64,000 bases of DNA, taken from Pseudomonas turukhanskensis. Lineage in GTDB: Bacteria; Pseudomonadota; Gammaproteobacteria; Pseudomonadales; Pseudomonadaceae. The position numbers were made by a program, and so were the translations under genes. The first letter of the stretch is position 1. Each line of letters begins with the position of its first letter. The notes under the pieces were generated by a model that did no database searches, was not told the DNA's origin, and was given only the letters and a program-made list of their open reading frames with translations. The DNA lies in contig NZ_BSFN01000004.1 in NCBI RefSeq assembly GCF_027922365.1, positions 186,001 through 250,000 of the forward strand, in the 5' to 3' direction. This document shows positions 17,295 through 26,000 of the stretch, in pieces.

Positions 17295-18260
17295 ATGAAC
17301 AAACCTTTTGCAGTCCCGGTGAATCCGGGCTCGGCGTGCAAACCACCTTCCACGAAGGATTTTCTGGTTGACCGCACCTTCCGTGCGCTCGCACGTGTGG
17401 GCGTCGTGTTGATTCTTGCGCTGGTATTTGCCCTGGTATTCGAGGTGGGTCGCAAGGCTGTTCCAGGCATGGAGAAGCACGGCCTGGACGTCATTTTCGG
17501 CAGTGTGTGGGACGTTAACCAGAACAAATACGGCATTCTGCCGGCCATTTGGGGCACGCTCTACAGTGCCCTTATCGCGTTGCTGATTGCCGGCGTGTTC
17601 GGTGTGAGCATGGCGATTTTCCTCACTCAAGATTTTCTGCCGCCCAAGCTCGCGGCCATTTTTCGCACCATTGTGGAATTGCTCGCAGCCATCCCCAGCG
17701 TCGTGTACGGCCTGTGGGGCATCTACGTGGTAATTCCAGCCATTCGCCCGCTGGCCGGTTGGCTGAACAGCGAACTGGGCTGGATACCGTTTTTCAGCAC
17801 CAGCCTGAGCGGCCCCGGTTTGCTGCCCGCGGCCCTGGTGCTGGCCATCATGATTCTGCCGACGATTGCCGCGGTGTCGCAGGACGCCCTTACGGCCGTA
17901 CCGATGAAAACCAAGCAGGCGGCCTACGGCATGGGCACCACCCACTGGGAGGCGATCCTGAAGGTGATGGTGCCTTCAGCCGCCACCGGCATTTTCGGCT
18001 CGCTGGTATTGGGCCTGGGCCGGGCGCTAGGGGAAACCATGGCGCTGGCCATGCTGGTCGGTAACTCGAACCAGATTGCCCTTTCGCTATTCGCACCGGC
18101 CAACACCCTGGCCGCCTTGTTGGCACTGAACTTCCCCGAAGCCGGGCCGAACGAGGTGGAGGTGCTGATGTACGCCGCCCTGATCCTGATGCTGATCACG
18201 CTGATTGTGAACGTCATCGGCTCCATGATCATGGTCTACGCCCAGCGGGGAACCAAGTGA
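17295..18260 (+). CDS. pstC: Phosphate ABC transporter permease PstC
   Basis: One of the two inner-membrane permeases of the Pst importer, 321 residues with about six membrane helices. Landmarks are the conserved LLAAIPSVVYGLWGIYV helix and the EAA-type loop ALTAVPMKTKQAAYGMGTTHWEAI, followed by GRALGETMALAMLVGNS. Its length is that of the compact E. coli type. The start at 17295 gives MNKPFAVPV; a GGAA sits upstream. It ends in a TGATG overlap with pstA. Confidence 0.95.
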   Translation: MNKPFAVPVNPGSACKPPSTKDFLVDRTFRALARVGVVLILALVFALVFEVGRKAVPGMEKHGLDVIFGSVWDVNQNKYGILPAIWGTLYSALIALLIAGVFGVSMAIFLTQDFLPPKLAAIFRTIVELLAAIPSVVYGLWGIYVVIPAIRPLAGWLNSELGWIPFFSTSLSGPGLLPAALVLAIMILPTIAAVSQDALTAVPMKTKQAAYGMGTTHWEAILKVMVPSAATGIFGSLVLGLGRALGETMALAMLVGNSNQIALSLFAPANTLAALLALNFPEAGPNEVEVLMYAALILMLITLIVNVIGSMIMVYAQRGTK

Positions 18261-19153
18261 TGACTGACCTCACAGCTGCCAAAGTCGCGTTGCCCAGCCT
18301 GCAACGCACATTTGAAGGCCGCGCTCTGCGTAGCCTGGTACTCACCACGCTGGTCTGGCTGTTTGCCGTCCTGGCCAGCGTGCCGCTGTTTTCGGTGCTG
18401 TACATGCTGATCACCCGCGGTGGTGCACGCCTGAACCTGGAAGTGTTCACCGAGCTGCCACCCACCGGGTTCGAAACCGGCGGCGGTTTCGGTAACGCGC
18501 TGGCCGGTACCTTTGTGATGGTGGGTATAGCGGCCGCCATTGCGGTGCCGGTCGGCATCATGGCGGCCATCTTCCTGGCTGAACTGGGGCCCACCAGCAA
18601 GCTGGCCAACGCCGCGCGCTTCGCGGCCAAGATGCTCACCGGGTTGCCTTCGATTCTGGCTGGTGTGTTTGCCTATGCCCTGGTGGTGGTTACCACCGGC
18701 ACCTACTCGGCCCCGGCCGGGGGTGTGGCATTGGCGGTGCTGATGCTGCCGATCGTGGTGCTGACGGCTGAAGAGTCGATGCGCATGGTGCCCAAAATCA
18801 TGAAAGACGCCGCGTACGGAATGGGCTGCACGCGCTCGCAAGTGATCTGGAAAATCATCCTGCCCACCGGCATGCCGGCGATTCTCACCGGTGTGATGCT
18901 GGCCGTGGCCCGTGCAGCCGGTGAAACCGCGCCGCTGCTGTTTACCGCGCTGTTCAGTAACTACTGGATCTACCACCAAGGCGAACTGGCGGCCATGAAC
19001 CCGACGGCTTCCCTGGCCGTACTGATTTACAACTTCTCCGGCATGCCGTTTGACAACCAACTCGAACTCGCCTGGGCGGCCTCACTGGTACTGGTGATGA
19101 TCGTTCTGGTCGTAAACGTCGTCAGCCGTATTTTCGGCAAACCCAAGTTTTGA
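18260..19153 (+). CDS. pstA: Phosphate ABC transporter permease PstA
   Basis: Second permease subunit of the Pst importer, 297 residues. Seen are multiple membrane helices, FETGGGFGNALAGTFVMVG, TGLPSILAGVFAYALVV, the cytoplasmic coupling loop SMRMVPKIMKDAAYGMGCTRSQVIWKIILP, and ARAAGETAPLLFTALF. The ATG at 18260 shares one base with the pstC stop; an in-frame GTG one codon earlier is also possible. It is coupled to pstC. Confidence 0.95.
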   Translation: MTDLTAAKVALPSLQRTFEGRALRSLVLTTLVWLFAVLASVPLFSVLYMLITRGGARLNLEVFTELPPTGFETGGGFGNALAGTFVMVGIAAAIAVPVGIMAAIFLAELGPTSKLANAARFAAKMLTGLPSILAGVFAYALVVVTTGTYSAPAGGVALAVLMLPIVVLTAEESMRMVPKIMKDAAYGMGCTRSQVIWKIILPTGMPAILTGVMLAVARAAGETAPLLFTALFSNYWIYHQGELAAMNPTASLAVLIYNFSGMPFDNQLELAWAASLVLVMIVLVVNVVSRIFGKPKF

Positions 19154-19172
19154 GAGCGGGAGCATCTGAATC

Positions 19173-19991
19173 GTGAACGCACTATCTGCGCAACAACCTG
19201 CCTCGGTTGATACCCAAACGCCCGTGGTCATGGACTGCAAGCTGGACAAGATTTTCTACGGCAACTTCATGGCGGTGCGTGACAGCCATGTGCCGATTGA
19301 AAAAAACAAGATCACCGGTTTTATCGGGCCCTCTGGCTGCGGCAAAAGTACGGTGCTGCGCAGCCTTAACCGGATGAACGATCTGGTGCCGGGCTTCCGC
19401 TTTGAAGGCCACGTTCACTTCCTCGGCCAGGACGTGTACGGCAAGGGCGTAGACCCGGTGGTGGTGCGCCGTTACATCGGCATGGTGTTCCAGCAGCCGA
19501 ACCCGTTCTCGATGAGCATCTACGACAACGTGGCGTTCGGCCTGCGTCTGAACCGCTACAAGGGCGATATCGGCGACCGCGTAAAGCACGCGTTGCAAGG
19601 CGCCGCGTTGTGGGACGAGGTCAAAGACAAACTGAAGGTCAGCGGCCTGTCACTGTCCGGCGGCCAGCAGCAACGGTTGTGCATCGCTCGCGCCATCGCC
19701 ACCGAGCCGGAAGTGCTGTTGTTGGATGAACCGTGCTCGGCCCTCGACCCCATTGCGACTCGCCGCGTGGAGGAGCTGATGGTGGAGTTGAAGAAGGACT
19801 ACACCATCGCGCTGGTGACCCACAACATGCAGCAGGCCATTCGTGTGGCGGACAACACGGCGTTCTTCTCCGTGGATATCTCGCAGGGCACGCGCACCGG
19901 CTACCTGGTGGAAATGGGCCCGACGGCGCAGATCTTCGACAACCCGCGTGAACAAATGACCAGCGACTACATCAGCGGCAAATTCAGCTGA
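19173..19991 (+). CDS. pstB: Phosphate ABC transporter ATPase PstB
   Basis: The cytoplasmic ATPase that energises phosphate uptake, 272 residues. Walker A is GPSGCGKST, the Q-loop is [17 protein letters not shown], the signature is [15 protein letters not shown], Walker B is [16 protein letters not shown] and the switch is VTHNM. The start is GTG at 19173, twelve bases after GGGAG. In E. coli and most operons phoU would follow pstB; here two terminators and a Fic-like gene follow instead. Confidence 0.95.
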   Translation: MNALSAQQPASVDTQTPVVMDCKLDKIFYGNFMAVRDSHVPIEKNKITGFIGPSGCGKSTVLRSLNRMNDLVPGFRFEGHVHFLGQDVYGKGVDPVVVRRYIGMVFQQPNPFSMSIYDNVAFGLRLNRYKGDIGDRVKHALQGAALWDEVKDKLKVSGLSLSGGQQQRLCIARAIATEPEVLLLDEPCSALDPIATRRVEELMVELKKDYTIALVTHNMQQAIRVADNTAFFSVDISQGTRTGYLVEMGPTAQIFDNPREQMTSDYISGKFS

Positions 19992-20009
19992 TCCATCGCG
20001 CGTTCCAGG

Positions 20010-20062
20010 CCGTATGCAGCCTGGCGTTGCATGCGGTTTTTTCCGTTTAAAACCGCTTTTTT
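20010..20062 (+). terminator. Two overlapping terminator hairpins after pstB
   Basis: Hairpin 1 is CCGTATGCA (20010-20018) with TGCATGCGG (20028-20036), then six T. Hairpin 2 is GCGGTTTT (20033-20040) with AAAACCGC (20049-20056), then T6 (20057-20062). They share 20033-20036, so only one can form at a time. They separate pstB from the Fic-like gene, whose AGGA ribosome site follows directly. Confidence 0.8.
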
Positions 20063-20073
20063 CAGGAATACCA

Positions 20074-20775
20074 ATGCCAGCGAAGCGTCGCCTTGATTTG
20101 CCTGCGATTGAAGACGCGCTGCGTAATGTGCAGCAGCGCTTCACTGAACTGAGCAGGTACTTTACCGAGCCGCGTGACCCGTTCACCGACGAAGTGTTGC
20201 AGAACGTCCTCGCTGGCTATGCGTTGATTGACGAATACGTGGCCCGTGACGTCGACCTGTTCGATCTGCAGCAGATAAACCTGATGCTGGAAATCAACGC
20301 CACCGTGCTCTGTGGCAGCGACCCGGCCGCCCGGGTGGAGTTTGCCGAACACCTGGCCGCCACCGAGAAGCACTTTTTCAATAACACCGAAGGTGGCATC
20401 AAAGACCTGTATCACTGGTACAGTGCGCACCACGGCGAATCGGTGTGGAAGCGTGCAGCGGGCTGTTATGTGCGCATTCTCAGCCGGCCGCAGCTGTTTC
20501 TCGAAGGCAACAACCGCACCGGCTCGCTGATTGTCAGCTACCTGCTGATGCGCGCTGGCAAGCCGCCGTTTGTACTGTCGCTGGCCAACGCCGAGGGTTA
20601 CTTCAACCCGTCGTCGGTTATCCGTAATTCGGCCAAGCATGGTGTAAAGGCGCTTTACGAGTTACCCAAAATCAAGAAAAAATACGCCGCCTTTCTGGAA
20701 GAGCAGTCTCCGAATCCAACGGAGTTTTTTCTAAGGGACAAACACTCGCCTCTTTTTCAGGGAAGTATCAAATGA
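20074..20775 (+). CDS. Fic-domain-like protein with degenerate active site
   Basis: A 233-residue all-helical protein. Fic proteins transfer AMP or other groups using HPFx(D/E)GNGRxxR. Here residues 140-151 read QLFLEGNNRTGS: Q140 stands where the catalytic His should be, N147 replaces the second motif Gly and S151 the last Arg, while the E-G-N phosphate/Mg part and R148 remain. It is therefore probably not a normal AMPylase; it could be a pseudoenzyme, a binder, or use different chemistry as some Fic relatives do. The ATG at 20074 has AGGA. Its stop overlaps the HAD gene (ATGA). I do not know a named family. Confidence 0.7.
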   Translation: MPAKRRLDLPAIEDALRNVQQRFTELSRYFTEPRDPFTDEVLQNVLAGYALIDEYVARDVDLFDLQQINLMLEINATVLCGSDPAARVEFAEHLAATEKHFFNNTEGGIKDLYHWYSAHHGESVWKRAAGCYVRILSRPQLFLEGNNRTGSLIVSYLLMRAGKPPFVLSLANAEGYFNPSSVIRNSAKHGVKALYELPKIKKKYAAFLEEQSPNPTEFFLRDKHSPLFQGSIK

Positions 20776-21368
20776 GCGCCCATCCAACGCTCACGCCATT
20801 GCAGCGCTTGACCCGCCAGCTCTCCAGAGGCGCGCGGCGCCTGCTGCCAGCTCCGGTGTTTAGCCATCCGCCTATCCGCATTTCGTTCGATGTGGATGAC
20901 ACCCTGGCCTGCCAACCCCATCACTCCGCCGCTGAACACAGCCGGTTACCGGCCGTGGTGCACCGCTGGCTGGGCGAGCCGCTGCGCACCGGCACCCGCC
21001 GGCTGACGCGCGAGTTGCGCAAGCAAGGGTGCAGCATCTGGGTGTACACCTCGTCCGGTCGCACCCCGTCGTACATCCGCCGCTGGCTCTTGCTGTACGG
21101 CGTGCATGTAGACGGCATCGTCAACAGCGTTCGCCATAGCGAAGCGCTGACCGTGCACGGCTTTGCCAACTCGCCCTCGAAGTTTCCGCCGGCGTTCGGT
21201 ATCGACCTGCACGTGGACGATTCCGAAGGCGTGAAGCTTGAAGGCCATGAACACGGTTTTCGCGTGGTGGTGGTTCGCCCCGATGACGAGCACTGGGTGC
21301 AGCGCGTTATCGAGGCGGTGGCGCAGGTAAGGGCAGGGTACGCACGCGGTGCCAGAAGCGGATGCTGA
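20772..21368 (+). CDS. HAD-superfamily hydrolase coupled to the Fic-like gene
   Basis: A 198-residue HAD phosphatase-type protein. Motif I is SFDVDDTLA (D40, D42), motif II the Ser/Thr in WVYTSSGRT near residue 95, and motif IV GIDLHVDDSEGVKLEG (acidic pair near 148). A Lys between them serves as motif III. It probably hydrolyses a phosphate ester or a phospho/nucleotidyl modification; the substrate is unknown. Translation is coupled to the Fic-like protein by a four-base overlap, and the pair sits directly after pstSCAB. Confidence 0.82.
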   Translation: MSAHPTLTPLQRLTRQLSRGARRLLPAPVFSHPPIRISFDVDDTLACQPHHSAAEHSRLPAVVHRWLGEPLRTGTRRLTRELRKQGCSIWVYTSSGRTPSYIRRWLLLYGVHVDGIVNSVRHSEALTVHGFANSPSKFPPAFGIDLHVDDSEGVKLEGHEHGFRVVVVRPDDEHWVQRVIEAVAQVRAGYARGARSGC

Positions 21369-21392
21369 TGATCCGAACGCGAGTTGCCTTTG

Positions 21393-21457
21393 GTAGGGTG
21401 TGCTCCGCGCACCAAGCGATAGCCCGGCAAACGCTTGGTGCGCGGAGCACACCCTAC
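21393..21457. repeat. Perfect 26-base inverted repeat
   Basis: Arms 21393-21418 (starting GTAGGGTGTGCTCCGCGC) and 21432-21457 are exact complements around a 13-base loop. It lies 24 bases after the HAD stop and before the convergent LysR gene. No T-run follows. It may be a terminator, a REP/MITE-like element, or an mRNA 3' stabiliser. Confidence 0.85.
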
Positions 21458-21489
21458 AAAAGCGGACCTGTGATGCCTCAACCTCGCTC

Positions 21490-22419
21490 TTATGGCGCTC
21501 GCGGCAGCGTTACCTGCGGCACATTGCTGGCCATCAACTCAATCACCCACTCCATAAACACCCGCAGCTTGCGACTTACACGGCGGTTGGGCGGGTAGGC
21601 CATATACAGCGGCATCGACACGATGTCCCACGCCTCGAACAGCGCGACCAGCTCGTTGTTTGCCAGCGCTTTGGCGGCCATATAACGCGGCAGCCACAAG
21701 ATGCCCAGGCCAGCCTGCCCGGCGGCCAGGTACGCATTGCCATCATCGACCGCCAACGTATGTCGCCCTTGCACCTGTAAGGTTTCGCCCTCGCGCGTGA
21801 AGGCATAGCCAAGCGGCTTGCCCGTACGCGCCCAGCGGTATGCCACCACGTGGTGTTCGCCGTCTTGCAGTTCACGCGGGTGGGTAGGGGTGCCATGGCG
21901 GGCCAGATAAGTGGGCGCAGCGTAAACGCCCAGCGGCAGGTCGGCGATATGCCGAGCGATAAGCGAAGTGTCGGTGATTTCGCCGCCGCGAATCACGCAG
22001 TCCACGCTCTCATCGATCAGGCTGACCGGGCGATCGCTTACGCCCAGGTCCAGCTGGATGTCCGGGTAACGCTCCTGAAAGCTCGCCAGCGCCGGAATCA
22101 GCAGCAGCCGCGCCAGCGGGCTCGGTACATCCACCCGCAGCCGGCCACGGGGTGCGGTGGCGGCGTTGGAAAGCGCAGTTTCGGCATCGTCCATCGCCGC
22201 CAACAGTGCCTGCACTCGCTCGTAATAGGCAGCACCATCGGCGGTAACGTTCACCTTGCGCGTGGTGCGGTTGAGCAGCTTCACGCGCAAACGTGCTTCC
22301 AGTTGCTGCACCAGCTGGCTCACCGTGGTTTTACTTATGTGCAGCGTCAGCGCCGCCTGGGTAAAACTGCCGGTTTCCACCACACGGGCGAAGGCCTGCA
22401 TGGCATCGAAACGGTCCAT
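21490..22419 (-). CDS. LysR-family regulator, divergent from a RidA gene
   Basis: A 309-residue LysR protein with an N-terminal HTH (VVETGSFTQAALTLHISKTTVSQLVQQLEARLRVKLLNRTTRKVNVT). It is of the type in which many members act as local repressors or activators of stress genes. GGAG precedes the ATG at 22419; a GTG at 22425 would sit too close to it. The promoter gap holds a clear ATTGTTTG/CAAACAAT dyad. Confidence 0.92.
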   Translation of the reverse strand: MDRFDAMQAFARVVETGSFTQAALTLHISKTTVSQLVQQLEARLRVKLLNRTTRKVNVTADGAAYYERVQALLAAMDDAETALSNAATAPRGRLRVDVPSPLARLLLIPALASFQERYPDIQLDLGVSDRPVSLIDESVDCVIRGGEITDTSLIARHIADLPLGVYAAPTYLARHGTPTHPRELQDGEHHVVAYRWARTGKPLGYAFTREGETLQVQGRHTLAVDDGNAYLAAGQAGLGILWLPRYMAAKALANNELVALFEAWDIVSMPLYMAYPPNRRVSRKLRVFMEWVIELMASNVPQVTLPRAP

Positions 22420-22430
22420 TTGCACTCCTT

Positions 22431-22453
22431 ATTGTTTGGGAATCACAAACAAT
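22431..22453. promoter_or_regulatory. Putative LysR operator between LysR and RidA genes
   Basis: ATTGTTTG-N7-CAAACAAT, a perfect dyad containing the T-N11-A pattern of LysR sites, 12 bases from the LysR start. Confidence 0.65.
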
Positions 22454-22534
22454 CCTGGCCAGCATTGCGTGTTTATCGGGCGGGAGCAAGGCCCCTACAG
22501 TGGCCACGTTCCTTACTCACCCTGGAGATTTGCA

Positions 22535-22936
22535 ATGAACCAACGTGATGTAGTTTTCCCTGCTGGGCGCCAAGCGCTGTATGAACGCAATCGTTACTCC
22601 GCCGCTGTACGTGCCGATGGCCTGTTGTTTGTGTCGGGCCAGGTCGGCAGCCTAGAAGACGGCTCGGTCGAGCCAGGCCTGAAAGCCCAGGTGCGCCGCG
22701 CTTTCGAAAACCTCAACGCGGTACTGGCCGCCGCCGGTTGCACGTTCGATGACGTGCAAGACGTGACAGTGTTTATGGTCGAGCCGCAGAAGATTTTCGA
22801 AGAGGTGTGGGAGGTGGTGCCCGAGTACTGGGGGCAGGCGCCGTTTCCGTCGCTGACGGCGGTCGGCGTTACCTGGTTGTATGGGTTTGATGTGGAGATC
22901 AAGGTGGTGGCGAAGTTGCCGGAGGGCGTGCGCTAG
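22535..22936 (+). CDS. RidA/YjgF-family protein
   Basis: A 133-residue member of the RidA (YjgF/YER057c/UK114) family; the best-known members deaminate reactive enamine/imine intermediates. Seen are the ADGLLFVSGQVGSLEDGSVEPGLKAQVRRAFENLNAVLAAAGCTFDDVQDVTVF region and APFPSLTAVGVTWLYGFDVEIKVVA. The usual active-site Arg of RidA near residue 105 in the PxRxxV context is not present (PSLTAVGV), so it probably belongs to a non-RidA subgroup. GGAG precedes the start; the long upstream frame is LysR shadow. Confidence 0.88.
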   Translation: MNQRDVVFPAGRQALYERNRYSAAVRADGLLFVSGQVGSLEDGSVEPGLKAQVRRAFENLNAVLAAAGCTFDDVQDVTVFMVEPQKIFEEVWEVVPEYWGQAPFPSLTAVGVTWLYGFDVEIKVVAKLPEGVR

Positions 22937-23023
22937 CCTTACGGGCTAGGCGCGTTTATTCAGCGGGCTTGCCACACTGATAAGCCGGCTCGGGCTCTTT
23001 TTCTGGAGCAGAGGGAAGCCGTC

Positions 23024-26000
23024 TTACATTCCGCCGCCGAGTTCGGCCAGACTCAGCGCCAGCTCGTTTCGGCGAAACGGTTTGGCAAGCCGTGGGAGAT
23101 CGGGGTCAAGCCCTGCAAGTTCGGCATAGCCTGAGACGAGCAGGATCGCAGTTCCCGGCCGCGAAGTACGAACTGCCCTGGCTAGATCGGTGCCATTGAT
23201 GCCCGGCATGAGGTGGTCGGTGACGAGCAGGTCGAATGGCTGTCCGGCGTTCAGCAGCCGCAGAGCCTCCTCGCCTGACGCCGCCTCGATCACTCGATAA
23301 CCCAGCTCGGCCAGCATGTCCGATGTGCTGGCACGTACCAGTTCTTCATCGTCGACAAGCAGCACGACTCCACGCGCCGGCCTCGGCTCTGGCGCCACGG
23401 CAGGGCGAATTTCCGCTTCCAGCACTGTCATGCTGCGCGGAAGCCAAAGCTCCACATTCGTCCCGAGGCCCGGGGAGCTTTGAAGCGTCAGCGCGCCGTT
23501 CAGTTGCGAAGCCAGACCATGTGCCATCGACAGGCCCAGCCCCGTTCCTTTACCGACCCCCTTGGTTGAAAAGAACGGCTCGATCGCCCGAGCGAGCGTG
23601 GCCGCGTCCATTCCTATGCCCGTGTCGGCGACAGACAGGCAGAGATAGTCGCCTGCCGGCAACCTCGAACGGTGCCCCGCGCTCACTGTCTCGGCGCTCG
23701 CTGATATGCGCATTGTGCCGCCCTCGAGCATGGCGTCCCGGGCGTTCACGCAGAGGTTCAGAAGCGCCATTTCGAGCTGGTTGGAGTCGGCGATAGCCGC
23801 GGGGAGATCTTCCCGTGCATCGATGACGACCCTGATTTGCGGCCCGCTGGTGCTGGCCACGAGCTCGCCCATGTCTCTTACCAGCTTCACCACGTCGACC
23901 GCAACGGCCTGCAGCGGCTGACGGCGGGCGAAGGCGAGTAAGCGCTGCACCAGGGTCTTGGCACGATCGGCCGATTGCATGGCGCCGGAGATCAGCCGTT
24001 GTTCCCGCTCGCCACCTACGCCCCGTCGTTGGAGCATGTCGAGCGTGCCGACGATGGGGGTGAGCAGGTTGTTGAAGTCGTGGGCCACGCCACCGGTAAG
24101 CTGGCCCATGGCCTCCATTTTCTGACTCTGACGCAGCGCCGCCTGCACTTCTTCCCGTTCGGCGATGGCCTTGGCTACCCGGCCTTCGAGATTGGCGTTG
24201 AGCTCGCGCAGCTCTTCCTCGGCGGCCTTGCGAGCGCTGATATCCACCGCCGTGCCAGTCACACGCAGGCAGCGGCCTGCTGCATCGAACACGCCCCGGC
24301 CCTTTGCCGCCACCCAGCGAATCACCCCATCTTCCTTGCCGATGGTGCGATAGTCGACGTCGTACAGTGCGCGGCGTTCGGGGTCGCTGGCCGCGGCGAA
24401 GGCCTCGGCTGTCGCCTCCCGATCTTCGGGGTGCAGGCCATCGTAGAAGTCGGTCATTGTGACGGGCACATGTGCCGAGATGCCGAACAACGCCTTGGTC
24501 CGAGGCGGCCAGATCAGGGTGTTCTGCACATTGTCCACGTCCCAGAAGCCAACCTCGGCGTGATCGACGGCAATACGCAAACGCTCTTCGCTTTCGCGCA
24601 GGCGCATCTCGGCGCCGACCCGTTCGACATGCGCCCAGCAGCGCTCCACCACTTCCTTGACCAGGGAAATCTCAGCGTTCGACCAGTCTCGAGGGCGATT
24701 GTGGTGAACCGCCATCATCGCCGTCAGCCGGCCATCCTTTACTAATGGGCAGCAAATTATTGCGTCGATGCCGATGGTGCGAAACGTCTCGCGCCCCTCA
24801 CCGTCAACAAGCTCTGCGATAACGTCGCGCACGACTAACGTTCTGCCGCTACGCATGTCCGCCGCAGCCCTTGGGCCGAAGAGATCAAGACTGTAGGCGC
24901 CGACCGAACTCGGGATGCCGGGTGCCGTGTAGTCACTGCGAATCCAGAAGCGGTCGTGATCGATATCGACATCCGCATAGGCGCAGCGCGACACCTTGAG
25001 CCTGCGTCCCAGTAACCCGGTGGCAGCGAGCATGGCGTCTTCGGCACTGTGGATATTAAAAAGCTGGCTGTCGAGTTCATCAAAAAAACGCAGCCGTGCC
25101 GCGCTCTCTTGCAGCGCCGCTTCGGCCTCGTGTTCGGCCGTACGGTCGCGGAAAAATTTCACGAAGCCGCCATGGTCCATGGCCAGCGGCATCATCAATC
25201 CCGAACCCCAGAAGCGCGTACCGTTGTTGCGTACATGCCAGCGCTCGTTGACGGCCCGCCCTTGATCCCTGGCGTGTTCCAGCTCGCCGTAAAATACTCG
25301 TTCGGCCCGATCCGCGGCTGTGTAAAACAGGTCGCCTTCGCGGCCCATGACGTCCTCGGCACGGTAGCCAACGATGCGCTGGGCGCCGGCGTTCCAACTG
25401 GTGACCAAGCCCTGTGCGTCAAAGGTGATAATCGCGAAGTCCTCGGCGCCCTCGACGATCTGGCGGTAGCGTGCCTCGCTGACACGGATCGCGGCCTGCG
25501 CTTGCGAGCGGTGCACGAGAAGGCCGATGGTCCGGACCACGAAGTCAACGATTTCGAGGTCTGCCGACAGCGGCGTGCGCGGCTCCTGGTGATACAGAAC
25601 AAACATACCAAGCACGGCGCCCTGTGCCGAACGGATAGTCGTGCACCAGCAGACGTGCAGGCCGTGGCTTGCGGCCTTGGCGCTGAACTCGGCCCAGCCC
25701 GGGTTATTCGCAATGTCTGACGCCGCCTCAAGCTCGGCGTCTGTGCGCAGGCTGAAGGCGATGCCTTCCAGGGCCTGTGTAAACCCACTCGGCAGGCCCG
25801 GCCCTGCGCACTGCCGCAGCCGGTTGTCCTCGTCCAGCAGCAAGATGCTGCCCAGCAAACGCGAGGTGGAAAGCGCGTCCACCTCACGGACAATCGCCTC
25901 CAACGCGACGTGGAGGGGCGTTTCCTCGACGGCCAGTTCCAGAATGCGGTTCTGTGCAGCACTCAGTGCTGCCGCGCGATTACGGGCCTGGGTAAGGCGC

